A DNA stretch of 64,000 nucleotides from Microbacterium invictum. GTDB lineage: Bacteria > Actinomycetota > Actinomycetes > Actinomycetales > Microbacteriaceae. The stretch is taken from contig NZ_CP139779.1 in assembly GCF_034421375.1 (NCBI RefSeq), forward strand, positions 868,001 through 932,000, written 5' to 3'. The position numbers and the translations under genes are program-made. The stretch's first letter is position 1. Each line of letters begins with the position of its first letter. This document shows, in pieces, positions 26,958 through 36,088 of the stretch. The notes beneath the pieces are model-generated. The model was not told the DNA's origin. It did not search any database and was given only the letters and a program-made list of their open reading frames with translations.

Positions 26958-27923
26958 ATGGTCGTCATCGGATTCCACGCCTCGCACGAACAGATCCCGC
27001 CGAGCGCATTGCTGCGCGATGTCCAGGGTGCCGAGGCCGCCGGCTTCGACGCCGCGATGTGCTCCGACCATCTGTCGCCGTGGGGTGTCCGGCAGGGCGA
27101 GTCGGGGTTCGCCTGGTCGTGGCTGGCCGCCGCCCTGGCGACCACGCGGCTGTCGTTCGGCGTGGTGACCGCCCCCGGGCAGCGATACCACCCGGTCGTC
27201 CACGCCCAGGCGATCGCGACGCTCGGTGAGATGTTCCCCGGGCGGTTCTGGGCCGCGCTCGGCAGCGGTGAGGCGATGAACGAGCACGTCACCGGTGACA
27301 GGTGGCCGGAGAAGGACGTCCGCAACGCCCGGCTGCTCGAGAGCGCCACGGTCATGCGCCGGCTCCTCGCCGGCGAGGAGGTCAGTCACGACGGACTCAT
27401 CCGCGTCGACCGGGCGCGGGTGTGGTCGCGGCCCGAGGTACCGCCGCCGTTCCTCGCCGCGGCCGTGAGCACGCAGACCGCCCGATGGGCGGGGTCGTGG
27501 GCGGACGGCTTCGCGACGGTCGCCCAGGCGCCCGAGGTGCTCCGCGACGTGATCGACGCGTACCGCGAGGGTGGTGGGACCGGACCCCTGGTGCTGCAGG
27601 TGCACGTGAGCTTCGCCGAGACCGACGCCGAGGCCATCGCGCTGGCGAAGGATCAGTGGCCGAACGGACTGGTGTCGCCGCCCGAGGCATGGGACTTCGA
27701 GCAGCCCGAGGACTTCGACCGCGCCGTCGGACAACCCGACGAGGGCCAGCTGCGCAACGCGGTGCTGGTCGATCATGATCCGGCGGCGCTCGCCGAGCGC
27801 ATCGCCGACCTCGTCGACATCGGCTTCGACCGCGTGTACCTCCACCACGTCGGGCGCGACCAGACCGACTTTCTCGCGGCGTCCGAGCGCAGCATCCTCC
27901 CTCGTCTGCGGGAGCTCGTATGA
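26958..27923 (+). CDS. LLM-class flavin-dependent oxidoreductase (TIGR03885-like)
   Basis: A 321-residue luciferase-like monooxygenase fold protein, beginning VVIGFHASHEQIPPSALL and containing SDHLSPW near residue 37 and ALGSGEAMNEHVTG near residue 96. These resemble F420- or FMN-dependent glucose-6-phosphate dehydrogenase relatives (the TIGR03885 group). The substrate is unknown. GGAG lies directly upstream of the ATG. It overlaps the following GH13 gene (ATGA), and the pairing of this oxidoreductase group with trehalose-synthase-like enzymes is recurrent in Actinobacteria as far as I recall. Confidence 0.8.
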   Translation: MVVIGFHASHEQIPPSALLRDVQGAEAAGFDAAMCSDHLSPWGVRQGESGFAWSWLAAALATTRLSFGVVTAPGQRYHPVVHAQAIATLGEMFPGRFWAALGSGEAMNEHVTGDRWPEKDVRNARLLESATVMRRLLAGEEVSHDGLIRVDRARVWSRPEVPPPFLAAAVSTQTARWAGSWADGFATVAQAPEVLRDVIDAYREGGGTGPLVLQVHVSFAETDAEAIALAKDQWPNGLVSPPEAWDFEQPEDFDRAVGQPDEGQLRNAVLVDHDPAALAERIADLVDIGFDRVYLHHVGRDQTDFLAASERSILPRLRELV

Positions 27924-29575
27924 GGATCACCGACACCAGCGATCTGTGGTGGAAGAGTGCGGTCGTCTACTGCCTGGACGTCGAGACCTACTTCGACTCC
28001 GACGGCGACGGCGTCGGCGACCTGCAGGGCCTCGCCGCGCGCATCGACTACCTCGCGCAGCTCGGCGTCACCTGCCTGTGGCTGATGCCGATCTACCCGA
28101 GCCCGGATCTCGACGACGGCTACGACGTGGCCGACTTCTACGGCATCGACCCGCGGCTGGGATCGTTCGGCGACTTCGTCGAGGGGGTGCGCACGGCGCG
28201 CGACCGCGGCATGCGCGTGATCGTCGATCTCGTCGTCAACCACACCTCCGACCGCCACCCCTGGTTCCTCGCGGCCAAGCGCAGCAAGGACTCGCCGTTC
28301 CGCGACTTCTACATCTGGCGGAGCGACCCGCCGCCCAAGGGCCAGAAGAACCCGGTGTTCCCGGGCGAGGCGGACGGCATCTGGGAACTCGAGGAGAAGA
28401 CGGGGGAGTGGTACCTCCACAGCTTCTACGAGCACCAGCCCGACCTGAACATCGCCAATCCGAAGGTGCGCGACGAGATCGCCAAGACCGTCGGGTTCTG
28501 GCTGCAGCTCGGGGTGTCGGGATTCCGCGTCGACGCGGTGCCGTCACTGCTGGAGATCCCCGAGATGGCCGACCCGCATCAGTACCTCCGCAGCGTCCGC
28601 CAGTTCCTCCAGCGCCGATCGAGCGAGGCCATCCTCCTCGGCGAGGTCAACCTGCCCTACGACGAGCAGGTGGTGTACTTCGGCGGCGAGGACGGCGACG
28701 AGCTCACCATGCAGTTCGACTTCCTCGCGATGCAGCGGCTCTACCTGTCGCTCGTGCGGCACGACCCCGCGCCCCTCATCGGGGCGCTGCAGTCGCGGCC
28801 GGACCTTCCGACCGAGGCGCAGTTCGCCAACTTCGTGCGCAACCACGACGAGCTCACCCTGGATCAGCTGAGTGACGACGAGCGTCAGGAGGTCTTCGAG
28901 GCGCTCGCGCCCGACGAGAGCCAGCGGGTCTTCGGCCGCGGAATCGTCCGGCGGCTCCCGACGATGCTCGGCGGCGATCCCCGTCGCATCCGCATGGCCT
29001 ACAGCCTGCTGTTCACCCTCCCCGGGACCCCCGTGCTCTTCTACGGCGAAGAGATCGGCATGGGCGAGAACACCGACGACAAGAGCCGCGAGGCGGTGCG
29101 GACGCCGATGCAGTGGTCGGCCGAGCGCAACGGGGGATTCTCGGATGCCGCGCCGTCGCGTCTTCCCGCGCAGCTGCCGGGCGACGGGTACGCGCCGGCC
29201 CATGTGAACGTGGCGGATCAGATCGAGGATCGCGACTCGCTCCTGCACTTCATCCGCGACCTCGTCGCGCGCTACCGCATCTCACCCGAACTCGGCTGGG
29301 GGTCGCTGGAGATCATCGCCCACGATGCGCCCGCGGTCATGGTGCACCGGCTCACCGCCGACGTCGGGTCGATGGTGGCCGTGCACAACTTCGCCGACGT
29401 GCCGACGATGATCTCGTTCGCCCTGCCCGAGGAGCCGGATGGGACGCAGCTGGTCGATCTGCTCGCCGCCGACCGTCTGCCGTTGGACGAGAAGGGGAAC
29501 GTCCGCATGGAGATCGCCCCCTACGGATTCCGGTGGCTGCGGGTGTCTCGGCCCGGTGACGGGCGGGTCAGCTGA
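27920..29575 (+). CDS. GH13 alpha-amylase family protein, trehalose-synthase-like
   Basis: A 551-residue GH13 enzyme without a signal peptide. The barrel motifs are in order: VVNHTSD near residue 112, GFRVDAVPSL (nucleophile Asp) near residue 195, LLGEVNLP (acid/base Glu) near residue 238, and VRNHDELTL near residue 309. WWKSAVVYCLDVETYFDSDGDGVGDLQG at the start is like trehalose synthase (maltose-trehalose isomerase), though that family's typical length is slightly greater. Rearrangement of alpha-glucosides is likely; the exact product is not certain. It is translationally coupled to the LLM oxidoreductase. Confidence 0.82.
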   Translation: MRITDTSDLWWKSAVVYCLDVETYFDSDGDGVGDLQGLAARIDYLAQLGVTCLWLMPIYPSPDLDDGYDVADFYGIDPRLGSFGDFVEGVRTARDRGMRVIVDLVVNHTSDRHPWFLAAKRSKDSPFRDFYIWRSDPPPKGQKNPVFPGEADGIWELEEKTGEWYLHSFYEHQPDLNIANPKVRDEIAKTVGFWLQLGVSGFRVDAVPSLLEIPEMADPHQYLRSVRQFLQRRSSEAILLGEVNLPYDEQVVYFGGEDGDELTMQFDFLAMQRLYLSLVRHDPAPLIGALQSRPDLPTEAQFANFVRNHDELTLDQLSDDERQEVFEALAPDESQRVFGRGIVRRLPTMLGGDPRRIRMAYSLLFTLPGTPVLFYGEEIGMGENTDDKSREAVRTPMQWSAERNGGFSDAAPSRLPAQLPGDGYAPAHVNVADQIEDRDSLLHFIRDLVARYRISPELGWGSLEIIAHDAPAVMVHRLTADVGSMVAVHNFADVPTMISFALPEEPDGTQLVDLLAADRLPLDEKGNVRMEIAPYGFRWLRVSRPGDGRVS

Positions 29576-29673
29576 GACGCTGTGGTGAGGGCGAGGAGCG
29601 TCATAGGTTCCTCCAAGGTGGTGTGGCCATCGTCGAAGCGTCCGTGGCGGCAAATCCAGAACCGGGGAACACT

Positions 29674-30402
29674 ATGACCATGACCGCACCCGCATCGTTG
29701 ACGCGTCCGGACGGAACCCCGATCCGCGCGCTGATCGTCGACGACGAGGCCAACCTGAGCGATCTGCTCCGCATGGCGATGGCCCATGAAGGATGGGATG
29801 CGCGCACCGCCGGCAATGGTCAGGAGGCGCTGAACATGGTGCGCGAGTTCGCCCCCGACATCCTCGTCCTCGACATCATGATGCCGGGACTGGACGGCAT
29901 GGAGGTGCTCACCCGGGTGCGCGCGAGTGGGAACGATGTGCCCGTGCTGTTCCTCACCGCCAAGGACGCCGTCGACGATCGCATCGCCGGCATCGCCGCG
30001 GGCGGCGACGACTACGTCACCAAGCCCTTCAACCTCGAAGAGGTCGTGGTGCGGCTGCGGAACATGGCGCGGCGACACGTCGCCGTAGTGGCAGCGAACG
30101 ACCCTCGACTGAAGGTGGGAGACCTCACGCTCGATGAGGAGACCTACGAGGTCGAGCGCGACGGCACCGCGATCAGGCTGACCGCGAAGGAGTTCGAGCT
30201 GCTGCGCTATCTCATGCAGAACCCGCGGCGCGTGCTGAGCAAAGCGCAGATCCTCGACCAGGTGTGGAGCTACGATTTCGGCGGCAACTCGAGCGTGGTG
30301 GAGATCTACATCTCCTATTTGCGGAAGAAGATCGACACGCTCGGCGAACCGCTCATCCACACCGTGCGGGGGGTCGGTTACACCATCAAGCCCGTCTCAT
30401 GA
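29674..30402 (+). CDS. OmpR/PhoB-family response regulator
   Basis: A 242-residue two-domain regulator. The receiver domain has the acidic pair DDE near residue 22, the phospho-acceptor D67 in LVLDIMMPG and the conserved K in YVTKPF near residue 118. The winged-helix DNA-binding domain contains LTAKEFELLRYL and VRGVGYTI at the end. I prefer the ATG at 29674 over a GTG at 29623 because it gives the standard N-terminus. CATAGGTT at 29603-29610 could be its -10. It overlaps its kinase gene by four bases. Confidence 0.93.
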   Translation: MTMTAPASLTRPDGTPIRALIVDDEANLSDLLRMAMAHEGWDARTAGNGQEALNMVREFAPDILVLDIMMPGLDGMEVLTRVRASGNDVPVLFLTAKDAVDDRIAGIAAGGDDYVTKPFNLEEVVVRLRNMARRHVAVVAANDPRLKVGDLTLDEETYEVERDGTAIRLTAKEFELLRYLMQNPRRVLSKAQILDQVWSYDFGGNSSVVEIYISYLRKKIDTLGEPLIHTVRGVGYTIKPVS

Positions 30403-31841
30403 CGCGTCGGAGATGGACGCTGCGGCGCACCCTGGTCGTCGGGACCGCGTGCGTCGTCGCCGGGGGATTCCTCGTGACGGGGGCGACCACGGTGGTGGCG
30501 CTGCAGTCGTTCGTCTACGAGCGACTCGATGCCCAGGTCCTGGAGGGACTGGAGTTCGCGGCGGGCCGCAGCGGGGAGGGGGCTCCCGACGATGCCCGCA
30601 CCCCCGACCCCACCGACGAGCGGCCCACCCCGGCGCCGCGGGCGGGGACCCTGCAGGTCGTGCTCGACGGCGATGGCGACGTCGTCAGCTCGCAGTACGT
30701 CACGCCGACGGGTGCCGAACTTGTCCTGACCGACGAGCAGATCGACACCGTCGAGGCCGCCGATCTCGCCCCGCGGACACCGACGACGATCACCCTCGCC
30801 GACCTCGGCGCGTTCCGTGTGGCCGCCGACACCGGCGGCGGGACGACGGTGGTCGCGGGGCTCCCCCTGGAAGAGGTCACCGCGACCACATCCGCGTTAA
30901 CCGTCATCCTCGTCGCGGTCGCCGGCGGGTCCCTCGTCGTCGTCGTCATCGCCCTCTCGGTCTTCGTGCGGCGGACGCTCCGACCCCTCGACCGGGTCGC
31001 CGACGTCGCGCAGCGGGTGGCCGCCCGTCCCCTCTCGGAGGGGGCCGTGGACATTCCCGACCGCGTCGCCCCGGCAGACGTCGATGCGCATGCCGAGGTG
31101 GGGCGCGTGGGAGCGAGCCTCAACACGCTCCTCGGGCACATCGAGGCGGCCCTGGCCGCACGGCATCGCAGCGAGGAGCGGCTCCGCCGCTTCATCGCCG
31201 ACGCCAGTCACGAGCTGCGGACGCCACTGGCGTCGATCCGCGGGTACGCGCAGCTCTCGCTCGGCGAGGCTGCCCCGATGACGCCGACGCAGGAGAGGTC
31301 GTTCGATCGGATCGCCGCCGAATCGGAGCGGATGGCGTCGCTCGTCGACGACCTCCTCCTCCTGGCCCGGCTCGACGCCGGACAGCCGCTGCGACGCGAG
31401 CCGGTGAGCCTCGCCCTCCTCGCCATCGACGCCGTCAGCGACGCGCACGCTGCGGACCCCACGCGCGACTGGCGCCTGGACATCAGCGAGGAGCAGATCG
31501 AGGTCGTCGGGGATGAGAATCGGCTGCGCCAGGTCATCCTAAATCTGCTGCGGAACGCGCGCACACACACCCCGCAGGGCACGATCGTCACGACGAGACT
31601 GGCGCGCGACGGCGATGTCGCGGTGCTCGAGGTCGAGGACGACGGCCCCGGCATCGATCCGGCCATCCGCGAGGTGCTCTTCGAGAGATTCGTCCGGGGC
31701 GATTCCTCCCGCAATCGGGATGCCGGGAGCACGGGCCTCGGACTCTCGATCGCGCAGGCCATCGTCGGTGCGCACGGCGGATCCATCGGCGTCCGCAGCG
31801 CCCCGGGCCGGACGGTCTTCTCGGTCCGTCTGCCGCTCTGA
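30399..31841 (+). CDS. membrane sensor histidine kinase
   Basis: A 480-residue kinase. Two membrane spans (about 12-35 and 165-190) enclose an extracellular sensor of about 130 residues that is Pro/Asp/Thr-rich near its start. A HAMP domain follows, then HisKA with H271 in DASHELRTPLASIRGY, and an HATPase domain with the N box NLLRNARTHTP and G boxes VEDDGPGID and GSTGLGLSI. The stimulus cannot be inferred. It converges on the DUF4353/VTC/GT operon, which is a plausible but unproven target. Confidence 0.93.
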   Translation: MTRRRWTLRRTLVVGTACVVAGGFLVTGATTVVALQSFVYERLDAQVLEGLEFAAGRSGEGAPDDARTPDPTDERPTPAPRAGTLQVVLDGDGDVVSSQYVTPTGAELVLTDEQIDTVEAADLAPRTPTTITLADLGAFRVAADTGGGTTVVAGLPLEEVTATTSALTVILVAVAGGSLVVVVIALSVFVRRTLRPLDRVADVAQRVAARPLSEGAVDIPDRVAPADVDAHAEVGRVGASLNTLLGHIEAALAARHRSEERLRRFIADASHELRTPLASIRGYAQLSLGEAAPMTPTQERSFDRIAAESERMASLVDDLLLLARLDAGQPLRREPVSLALLAIDAVSDAHAADPTRDWRLDISEEQIEVVGDENRLRQVILNLLRNARTHTPQGTIVTTRLARDGDVAVLEVEDDGPGIDPAIREVLFERFVRGDSSRNRDAGSTGLGLSIAQAIVGAHGGSIGVRSAPGRTVFSVRLPL

Positions 31842-31868
31842 CCGACGGCACATCATTGCCGTGCACAG

Positions 31869-31912
31869 CGGCATCCGCCGATCGCACCGGGGGAGGCGAT
31901 CGACGGATGCCG
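31869..31912. terminator. bidirectional terminator between the kinase and DUF4353 gene
   Basis: CGGCATCCG-c-CGATCGC (31869-31885) pairs with GCGATCG-a-CGGATGCCG (31896-31912): 16 pairs with one mismatch around a ten-base loop. It fills the 79-base gap between two converging genes. Confidence 0.85.
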
Positions 31913-31920
31913 GTCTGACG

Positions 31921-33519
31921 TCAGGGGCGCTGGCCGCCCCCGCCGGGCCCGCCGGTCCCCCCGCCGGCCCCGCCGCCGGGGCCGCCCTGCCCGATCGTCG
32001 CGGTGCCCTCGGTGACCGTCGTCACCGACTCGCCGTTCACCATGACGGTGTACTCGGCATCGGCGAGGAGATCGGCCGACGAGAAGACGATCGTGGTGAA
32101 CGACACCTCGGCGGTGAGGGATGCCACGGTGCCGCCGGAGGCGTCGACGAGCTCGATGAGATCGCCCGCGCTCCCCGACGCGGTCGCCGAGAGCCGCGGC
32201 TGGGTCGAGCTGTCGCCCGATGCCTGTGCGACGCCGGCGCCGCCCACCGTGGCGAGGGTCCCGCCGGTCACGGCGAAGGCGCCGTTCGCGTCCAGCGCGC
32301 CGTCGCCTCGTGCAGTCTCCGGCCCGAAGACCGTCAGCGATCCGCCCGAGACGGTCAGCGAGCCGTTCGAATCCAGTCCGTCGCCACCGGCGCGCACGAT
32401 CACGGTGCCTCCGCTGACCTCGATCGTCTCGCCGGTGTCCTCCATCCCGCCGCCGGTCGAGGTCGGGCTGGCGGCGTTGATGCCGTCGTCCGAGGCGGTG
32501 ATGTCGATCTCGCCTCCTTCGATCGTGACGGCCGGGGCCTCGAGCGCCTCGTAGGACTCGCTGACCGTGATCGTCCCGCCGGCGACGGCGAGCGCGGAAC
32601 CGGCATGCACGGCGTCGCCCGATGCCGCCACCGACAGGGTGCTCCCGGTGAAGACGATGTCGGTGTACGCGTCGAGGCCGTCGTCGGCGGCGGTCAGGTC
32701 GATCACCCCGTCCTCGAGGAGGATGTACCCGCGGGTGTCCTCCTCCTCGTTGTCGCTCTTGATCGCATCCCCACCGGCATCGACGGTGATCGTGCCGCCC
32801 TCGATCGAGACCGAGTCCTTCCCTCGGAGGCCGTCGTCGACCGCCGTGACCGTGATGGTTCCCGCGAGGATCGCGAGGTCGTCGGTGCTGGCGATGCCGT
32901 CGTTGCCGTTCCCCGTGACGGTCAGCGAGCCGGTGCCCGTGATGGTCAGGTCGGCGGAGCTGTACAACGCCGCGTTGGCGTCCGCGTCGTCGGGGTAGGA
33001 CGAGGCATCCGAGAGGGTGTTCGTGCTCCCCTCGGCGAGGGAGACGGCGACGTCGTCGGCGGTGACCACCTCGATGGCCGGTCCACCGGCGTTGGTGATG
33101 GTGACGCCGTCGAGGATCAGCACGACCTGCGCGTCGTCGGGGGCGGCGACCACCACCGAGCCCGTGAGGTCGCCGCTCAGGCGGTACACCCCGGCCTCGG
33201 TGATCGTCACCGTACCCCCCTCGGTGGTGACACCGGTGGCGGAGCTCGTCGCCCCGTCGCCGGTGAGGGCGATCTCGGACGCGTCGTCCGCCGACCATTC
33301 GTCGTCGCGCACCACGGTGGCGTTCTCGTCGGCCGCCAGCACGGCCTCGGCGGTGGTGTCCGTCGTCGTGGCGACCGTCGTCTCGCTCTGGCTGGTCTGA
33401 GATCCCGCGGAGGTGTCGGACGTCTCGGTCGGAAGTGCGACGGTGGTCGCACAGCCCGCGAGGACGAGCCCGGCGATGCTCAGCGGGATGAGGGGCAGGA
33501 TCAGGCGGCGGTTGCGCAT
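31921..33519 (-). CDS. DUF4353 carbohydrate-binding-domain lipoprotein
   Basis: A 532-residue surface lipoprotein. The ATG at 33519 has an AAGGAGA site seven bases upstream and puts the lipobox LAGC at residues 20-23. A Thr/Ser-rich linker is followed by repeating strands with patterns such as GGTITV, SADLTITGTGSLTVTGNGNDGI and SNGSLTVSGGSLTVFG, which read as a right-handed parallel beta-helix. The C-terminus is Gly/Pro-rich. The family is annotated as carbohydrate-binding, but its ligand is unknown. Its first 19 bases overlap the end of the VTC gene, so it is the last gene of the five-gene operon. Confidence 0.82.
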   Translation of the reverse strand: MRNRRLILPLIPLSIAGLVLAGCATTVALPTETSDTSAGSQTSQSETTVATTTDTTAEAVLAADENATVVRDDEWSADDASEIALTGDGATSSATGVTTEGGTVTITEAGVYRLSGDLTGSVVVAAPDDAQVVLILDGVTITNAGGPAIEVVTADDVAVSLAEGSTNTLSDASSYPDDADANAALYSSADLTITGTGSLTVTGNGNDGIASTDDLAILAGTITVTAVDDGLRGKDSVSIEGGTITVDAGGDAIKSDNEEEDTRGYILLEDGVIDLTAADDGLDAYTDIVFTGSTLSVAASGDAVHAGSALAVAGGTITVSESYEALEAPAVTIEGGEIDITASDDGINAASPTSTGGGMEDTGETIEVSGGTVIVRAGGDGLDSNGSLTVSGGSLTVFGPETARGDGALDANGAFAVTGGTLATVGGAGVAQASGDSSTQPRLSATASGSAGDLIELVDASGGTVASLTAEVSFTTIVFSSADLLADAEYTVMVNGESVTTVTEGTATIGQGGPGGGAGGGTGGPGGGGQRP

Positions 33520-34316
33520 GGGGTCTCCTTCTGTCGGTTCGGGTGGTGGCGGATCGCGTCGGCGAACGGTCCGCGCAGGAGGCGCGCCCACCGATTGCGG
33601 GGGAGGTCGGGATGGAGTGCGGCGAGCCCCGTCGCGTATTTGCTGATGTTCACGGGGCGGTGCCCGGCCCGCCAGAGTGCGCGGTCGAAGGCCGATGCCG
33701 CCGAGCCCGACTTCGTCTCGATCACCAACAGGCGGGGGGTGAGGAGCGTCGTCCCCTCGACGTCGACCCAGCGCAGCTCGGTGTCGAGCGTGCAGCGGGC
33801 CGAGCCGTCGGGGGCGACGAACGTCGCGCGTCGGTAGGTCGTGGTGAGCCGGGACCCGAGGTCGTCGGCCCGTTCCTCAGCAATGCCGACGGCGTGGAGC
33901 CCTTCGGCGGCATAGCTGCGGGCGAGGTCGCTCAGCACGGTGCGCTCCCCGGCGGCGTATTCGACGCGCTCCTTCACGGTGGCGCTCCGCGCCCCGCGCG
34001 TCTTGAGCTCGAGGAAGGCCGCCTGCGAGTCGAGGTAGGTGCGGGTGCGCAGTTTGAAGCGACGTCGCCGCGGCTGCGCCGCCATCCGGAAGCTGAGCAG
34101 GTCCGGGGTGTCGAAGTAGACCGATTCATACCGGAAGGAGCGGATGCCCTCGGTGTCGAGAATGCGTGTGGCGTCGTCGAACCGGGCCACCACCTGGCGG
34201 GCCGAGTCGCGTGTCAGGACGTACTTGCGGTCGACGCGGGTCTGCAGAGACGCCTCGGCGATCAGGCTGTCGAGGTCGATAGCGTCGAAGCGGGAGAGGT
34301 CGGAGGACGTGGTCAT
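33501..34316 (-). CDS. VTC-domain protein, polyphosphate-polymerase-like
   Basis: A 271-residue protein of the VTC/CYTH tunnel fold. Basic and acidic residues that line the tunnel in yeast Vtc4 can be seen in the right order: RVDRKYVL near residue 31, RYESVYFDT near 63, RRRRFKLRTRTY near 83, FLELKTRG near 101, and LLVIETKSG near 199. Yeast Vtc4 makes polyphosphate from ATP; whether bacterial members do so is not established. There is no signal or membrane span. The start overlaps the stop of the DUF4956 gene upstream, and the two families are repeatedly found together. Confidence 0.85.
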   Translation of the reverse strand: MTTSSDLSRFDAIDLDSLIAEASLQTRVDRKYVLTRDSARQVVARFDDATRILDTEGIRSFRYESVYFDTPDLLSFRMAAQPRRRRFKLRTRTYLDSQAAFLELKTRGARSATVKERVEYAAGERTVLSDLARSYAAEGLHAVGIAEERADDLGSRLTTTYRRATFVAPDGSARCTLDTELRWVDVEGTTLLTPRLLVIETKSGSAASAFDRALWRAGHRPVNISKYATGLAALHPDLPRNRWARLLRGPFADAIRHHPNRQKETPCATAA

Positions 34317-34945
34317 CGTGTGCGCTCCAGGGTGAGGGAATCCGGTGCCGTCGCGGTCGCGGTCGCCGTCGTCGTCGCGGTCGCCGTCGTCGTCGAGACG
34401 GGGCGCAGGCGGTAGCGGACGTCGACCAGCGTCGTGTCGTCGACCAGGTCGAGATGCTGAACGGTGAGGGACGTCACCGTGGCGTGCAGGCGGGCCTCCA
34501 GCACGCGGCGGAGCTCAGCCTCGTCGGCGACGGCGCGATCGATCTGCACGGTCTGCTGGCGCGAGTGGCTGAGAAGCCGGGGGTGGTCCGCGATGGCCAT
34601 CACGAGGAGGACGAGCCCCATCAGGGACACGGGGATCCACGGCTCGGTCGCCGGCAGGCCGCCGACGAGTCCGAGCGCGAGCGAGGAGAAGTAGTAGGCG
34701 ACTTCGCGCTGAGAGATCTCCGACGAGCGGAGCCGGATGATCGACAGCACGCCGAACAGTCCGAGTCCCAGTCCGACGGCCACCTCGGAGCTTCCGAGCA
34801 CCACGGTCACCGCCAGCACACCGACGTTCACTCCGAGGAAGGCCACGACGAGGTCACGGCGGCGGTGACGCCGGTAGTAGAGGGCCAAGCTCAGGATGAC
34901 GGCGGCGACGATGTCGGCGGCGATGAGCAGCAGGGTGACGTTCAT
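34313..34945 (-). CDS. DUF4956 membrane protein
   Basis: A 210-residue protein with three or four hydrophobic segments in the first 120 residues and the conserved stretch FGVLSIIRLRSSEISQREVAYYF near 64-86, typical of DUF4956. A soluble C-terminal domain follows and ends in a Thr/Ala repeat encoded by a GTCGNN tandem repeat. It is coupled by four-base overlaps to both neighbours. In other bacteria the family accompanies VTC-domain proteins, so it may be the membrane partner or exporter for their product. That role is inference. Confidence 0.83.
   Translation of the reverse strand: MNVTLLLIAADIVAAVILSLALYYRRHRRRDLVVAFLGVNVGVLAVTVVLGSSEVAVGLGLGLFGVLSIIRLRSSEISQREVAYYFSSLALGLVGGLPATEPWIPVSLMGLVLLVMAIADHPRLLSHSRQQTVQIDRAVADEAELRRVLEARLHATVTSLTVQHLDLVDDTTLVDVRYRLRPVSTTTATATTTATATATAPDSLTLERTR
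34350..34397. repeat. GTCGNN hexamer tandem repeat inside the DUF4956 gene
   Basis: Eight consecutive hexamers of the form GTCGNN include two identical 18-base units at 34356-34373 and 34374-34391. On the coding strand they give alternating Thr and Ala residues near the C-terminus. The reading frame is preserved by any change in hexamer number. Confidence 0.85.
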
Positions 34946-36084
34946 GGTGTCCTCTCGCGGCGGGGGATGGTGAGATTCATCCGATCGCCGGGCACTTCTG
35001 TGCTCCTTGGCCGTTCCTGTGACGGAGCCAAGCGTCGCTGACGTTCCGGGTCGGTCCGTCCGCCGGCGAAGATCACGCGGCGCTGCACCTGGTAGCTGGT
35101 GACCGCCAGCACTGTCTCGGTGATGACCTTGGCCGCGAGGAGGGGCAGCCCGAGGTCGGTGAGGAAGGTCATCCAGACGACGTTGGAGCCGAGCAGCAGC
35201 AGGGCGAGGGTCACGTAGCCGAGGCCCTGCGCGATCATCCGCTGCCGCCCGCGTCGGCGGAAGACGAATTGCCGATTGACGACGAAGTTGACCGTGGCGC
35301 TCAGCAGGCGTGCCCCCACGATCGACCCGATCAGTGACCCGGTCATCGCGGTGAGGACGAGGAGCGCGATCGTGTCGACGAGGAAGGCCAGCAGCGACGA
35401 GGCGGCGAAGGCCAGGAGGGGAGCGGTCACCCGCACCGAGTCGATGATGGGCCGGAAATGACTGGAGGTGTTGCTCTCGAGGTAGATCGTGTCGACGGCG
35501 ATCTCCCGCGCCTCGAAACCCGCGCTCCGGAGCCGGAGCAGCATCTCGGTCTCGTACTCGAAGCGTTCGCCCGGCACGTCCAGGAGCCACGGCAGCATTC
35601 CCGCCGGGATGCCGCGGAGCCCGGTCTGGGTGTCGGATGCGTTCCACCCCGCCGCGATCCGGAACAGACCTCGCGCGACGGTGTTCCCCACGCGGCTGCG
35701 CAGCGGCACCGTGCCACGGAAGGCCCGGGCACCCAGTACGAGGGCCGGCTGGTGCGAGACGTCGGATGCGAGGGCGTCGGCGACGCGCTGGATGTCATGA
35801 ACGATGTGCTGCCCGTCGGCGTCGGCGGTCACCACGTCGTGCCCGGGGAAGCGGGCGAGGATGTCACGGATGCCCGTCTTCAGCGCCGCACCCTTGCCGC
35901 GGTTGAGCGGGTGGGTGATCACGGTCGCACCCCGTCGGGCGGCCTCGTCGAAGACCCCCGCGAAGGCCGGGCCGCTGCCGTCGTCGACGACCACGACGTC
36001 GGACCCGACATCCGCTCTTGTCAACCGCTCCACGAGAGCCGGCAGCGCAGCGCCGGGCTGATAGGCCGGCACCAGGACGATCAT
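34942..36084 (-). CDS. GT2 glycosyltransferase fused to a GtrA membrane domain
   Basis: A 380-residue fusion. Residues 1 to about 220 are a family 2 glycosyltransferase: IVLVPAYQPG at the start, VVVVDDGSG, and DADGQH as the DXD-type metal site near residue 90. It resembles dolichyl-phosphate mannose/glucose synthases. Residues about 228-350 form the four-span GtrA domain (VGARLLSATVNFVVNRQFVFRR), proposed to flip lipid-linked sugars. A basic tail follows. The enzyme probably makes and translocates a polyprenyl-phosphate sugar for the surface polymer of this operon. Confidence 0.87.
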   Translation of the reverse strand: MIVLVPAYQPGAALPALVERLTRADVGSDVVVVDDGSGPAFAGVFDEAARRGATVITHPLNRGKGAALKTGIRDILARFPGHDVVTADADGQHIVHDIQRVADALASDVSHQPALVLGARAFRGTVPLRSRVGNTVARGLFRIAAGWNASDTQTGLRGIPAGMLPWLLDVPGERFEYETEMLLRLRSAGFEAREIAVDTIYLESNTSSHFRPIIDSVRVTAPLLAFAASSLLAFLVDTIALLVLTAMTGSLIGSIVGARLLSATVNFVVNRQFVFRRRGRQRMIAQGLGYVTLALLLLGSNVVWMTFLTDLGLPLLAAKVITETVLAVTSYQVQRRVIFAGGRTDPERQRRLAPSQERPRSTEVPGDRMNLTIPRRERTP

Positions 36085-36088
36085 GACC

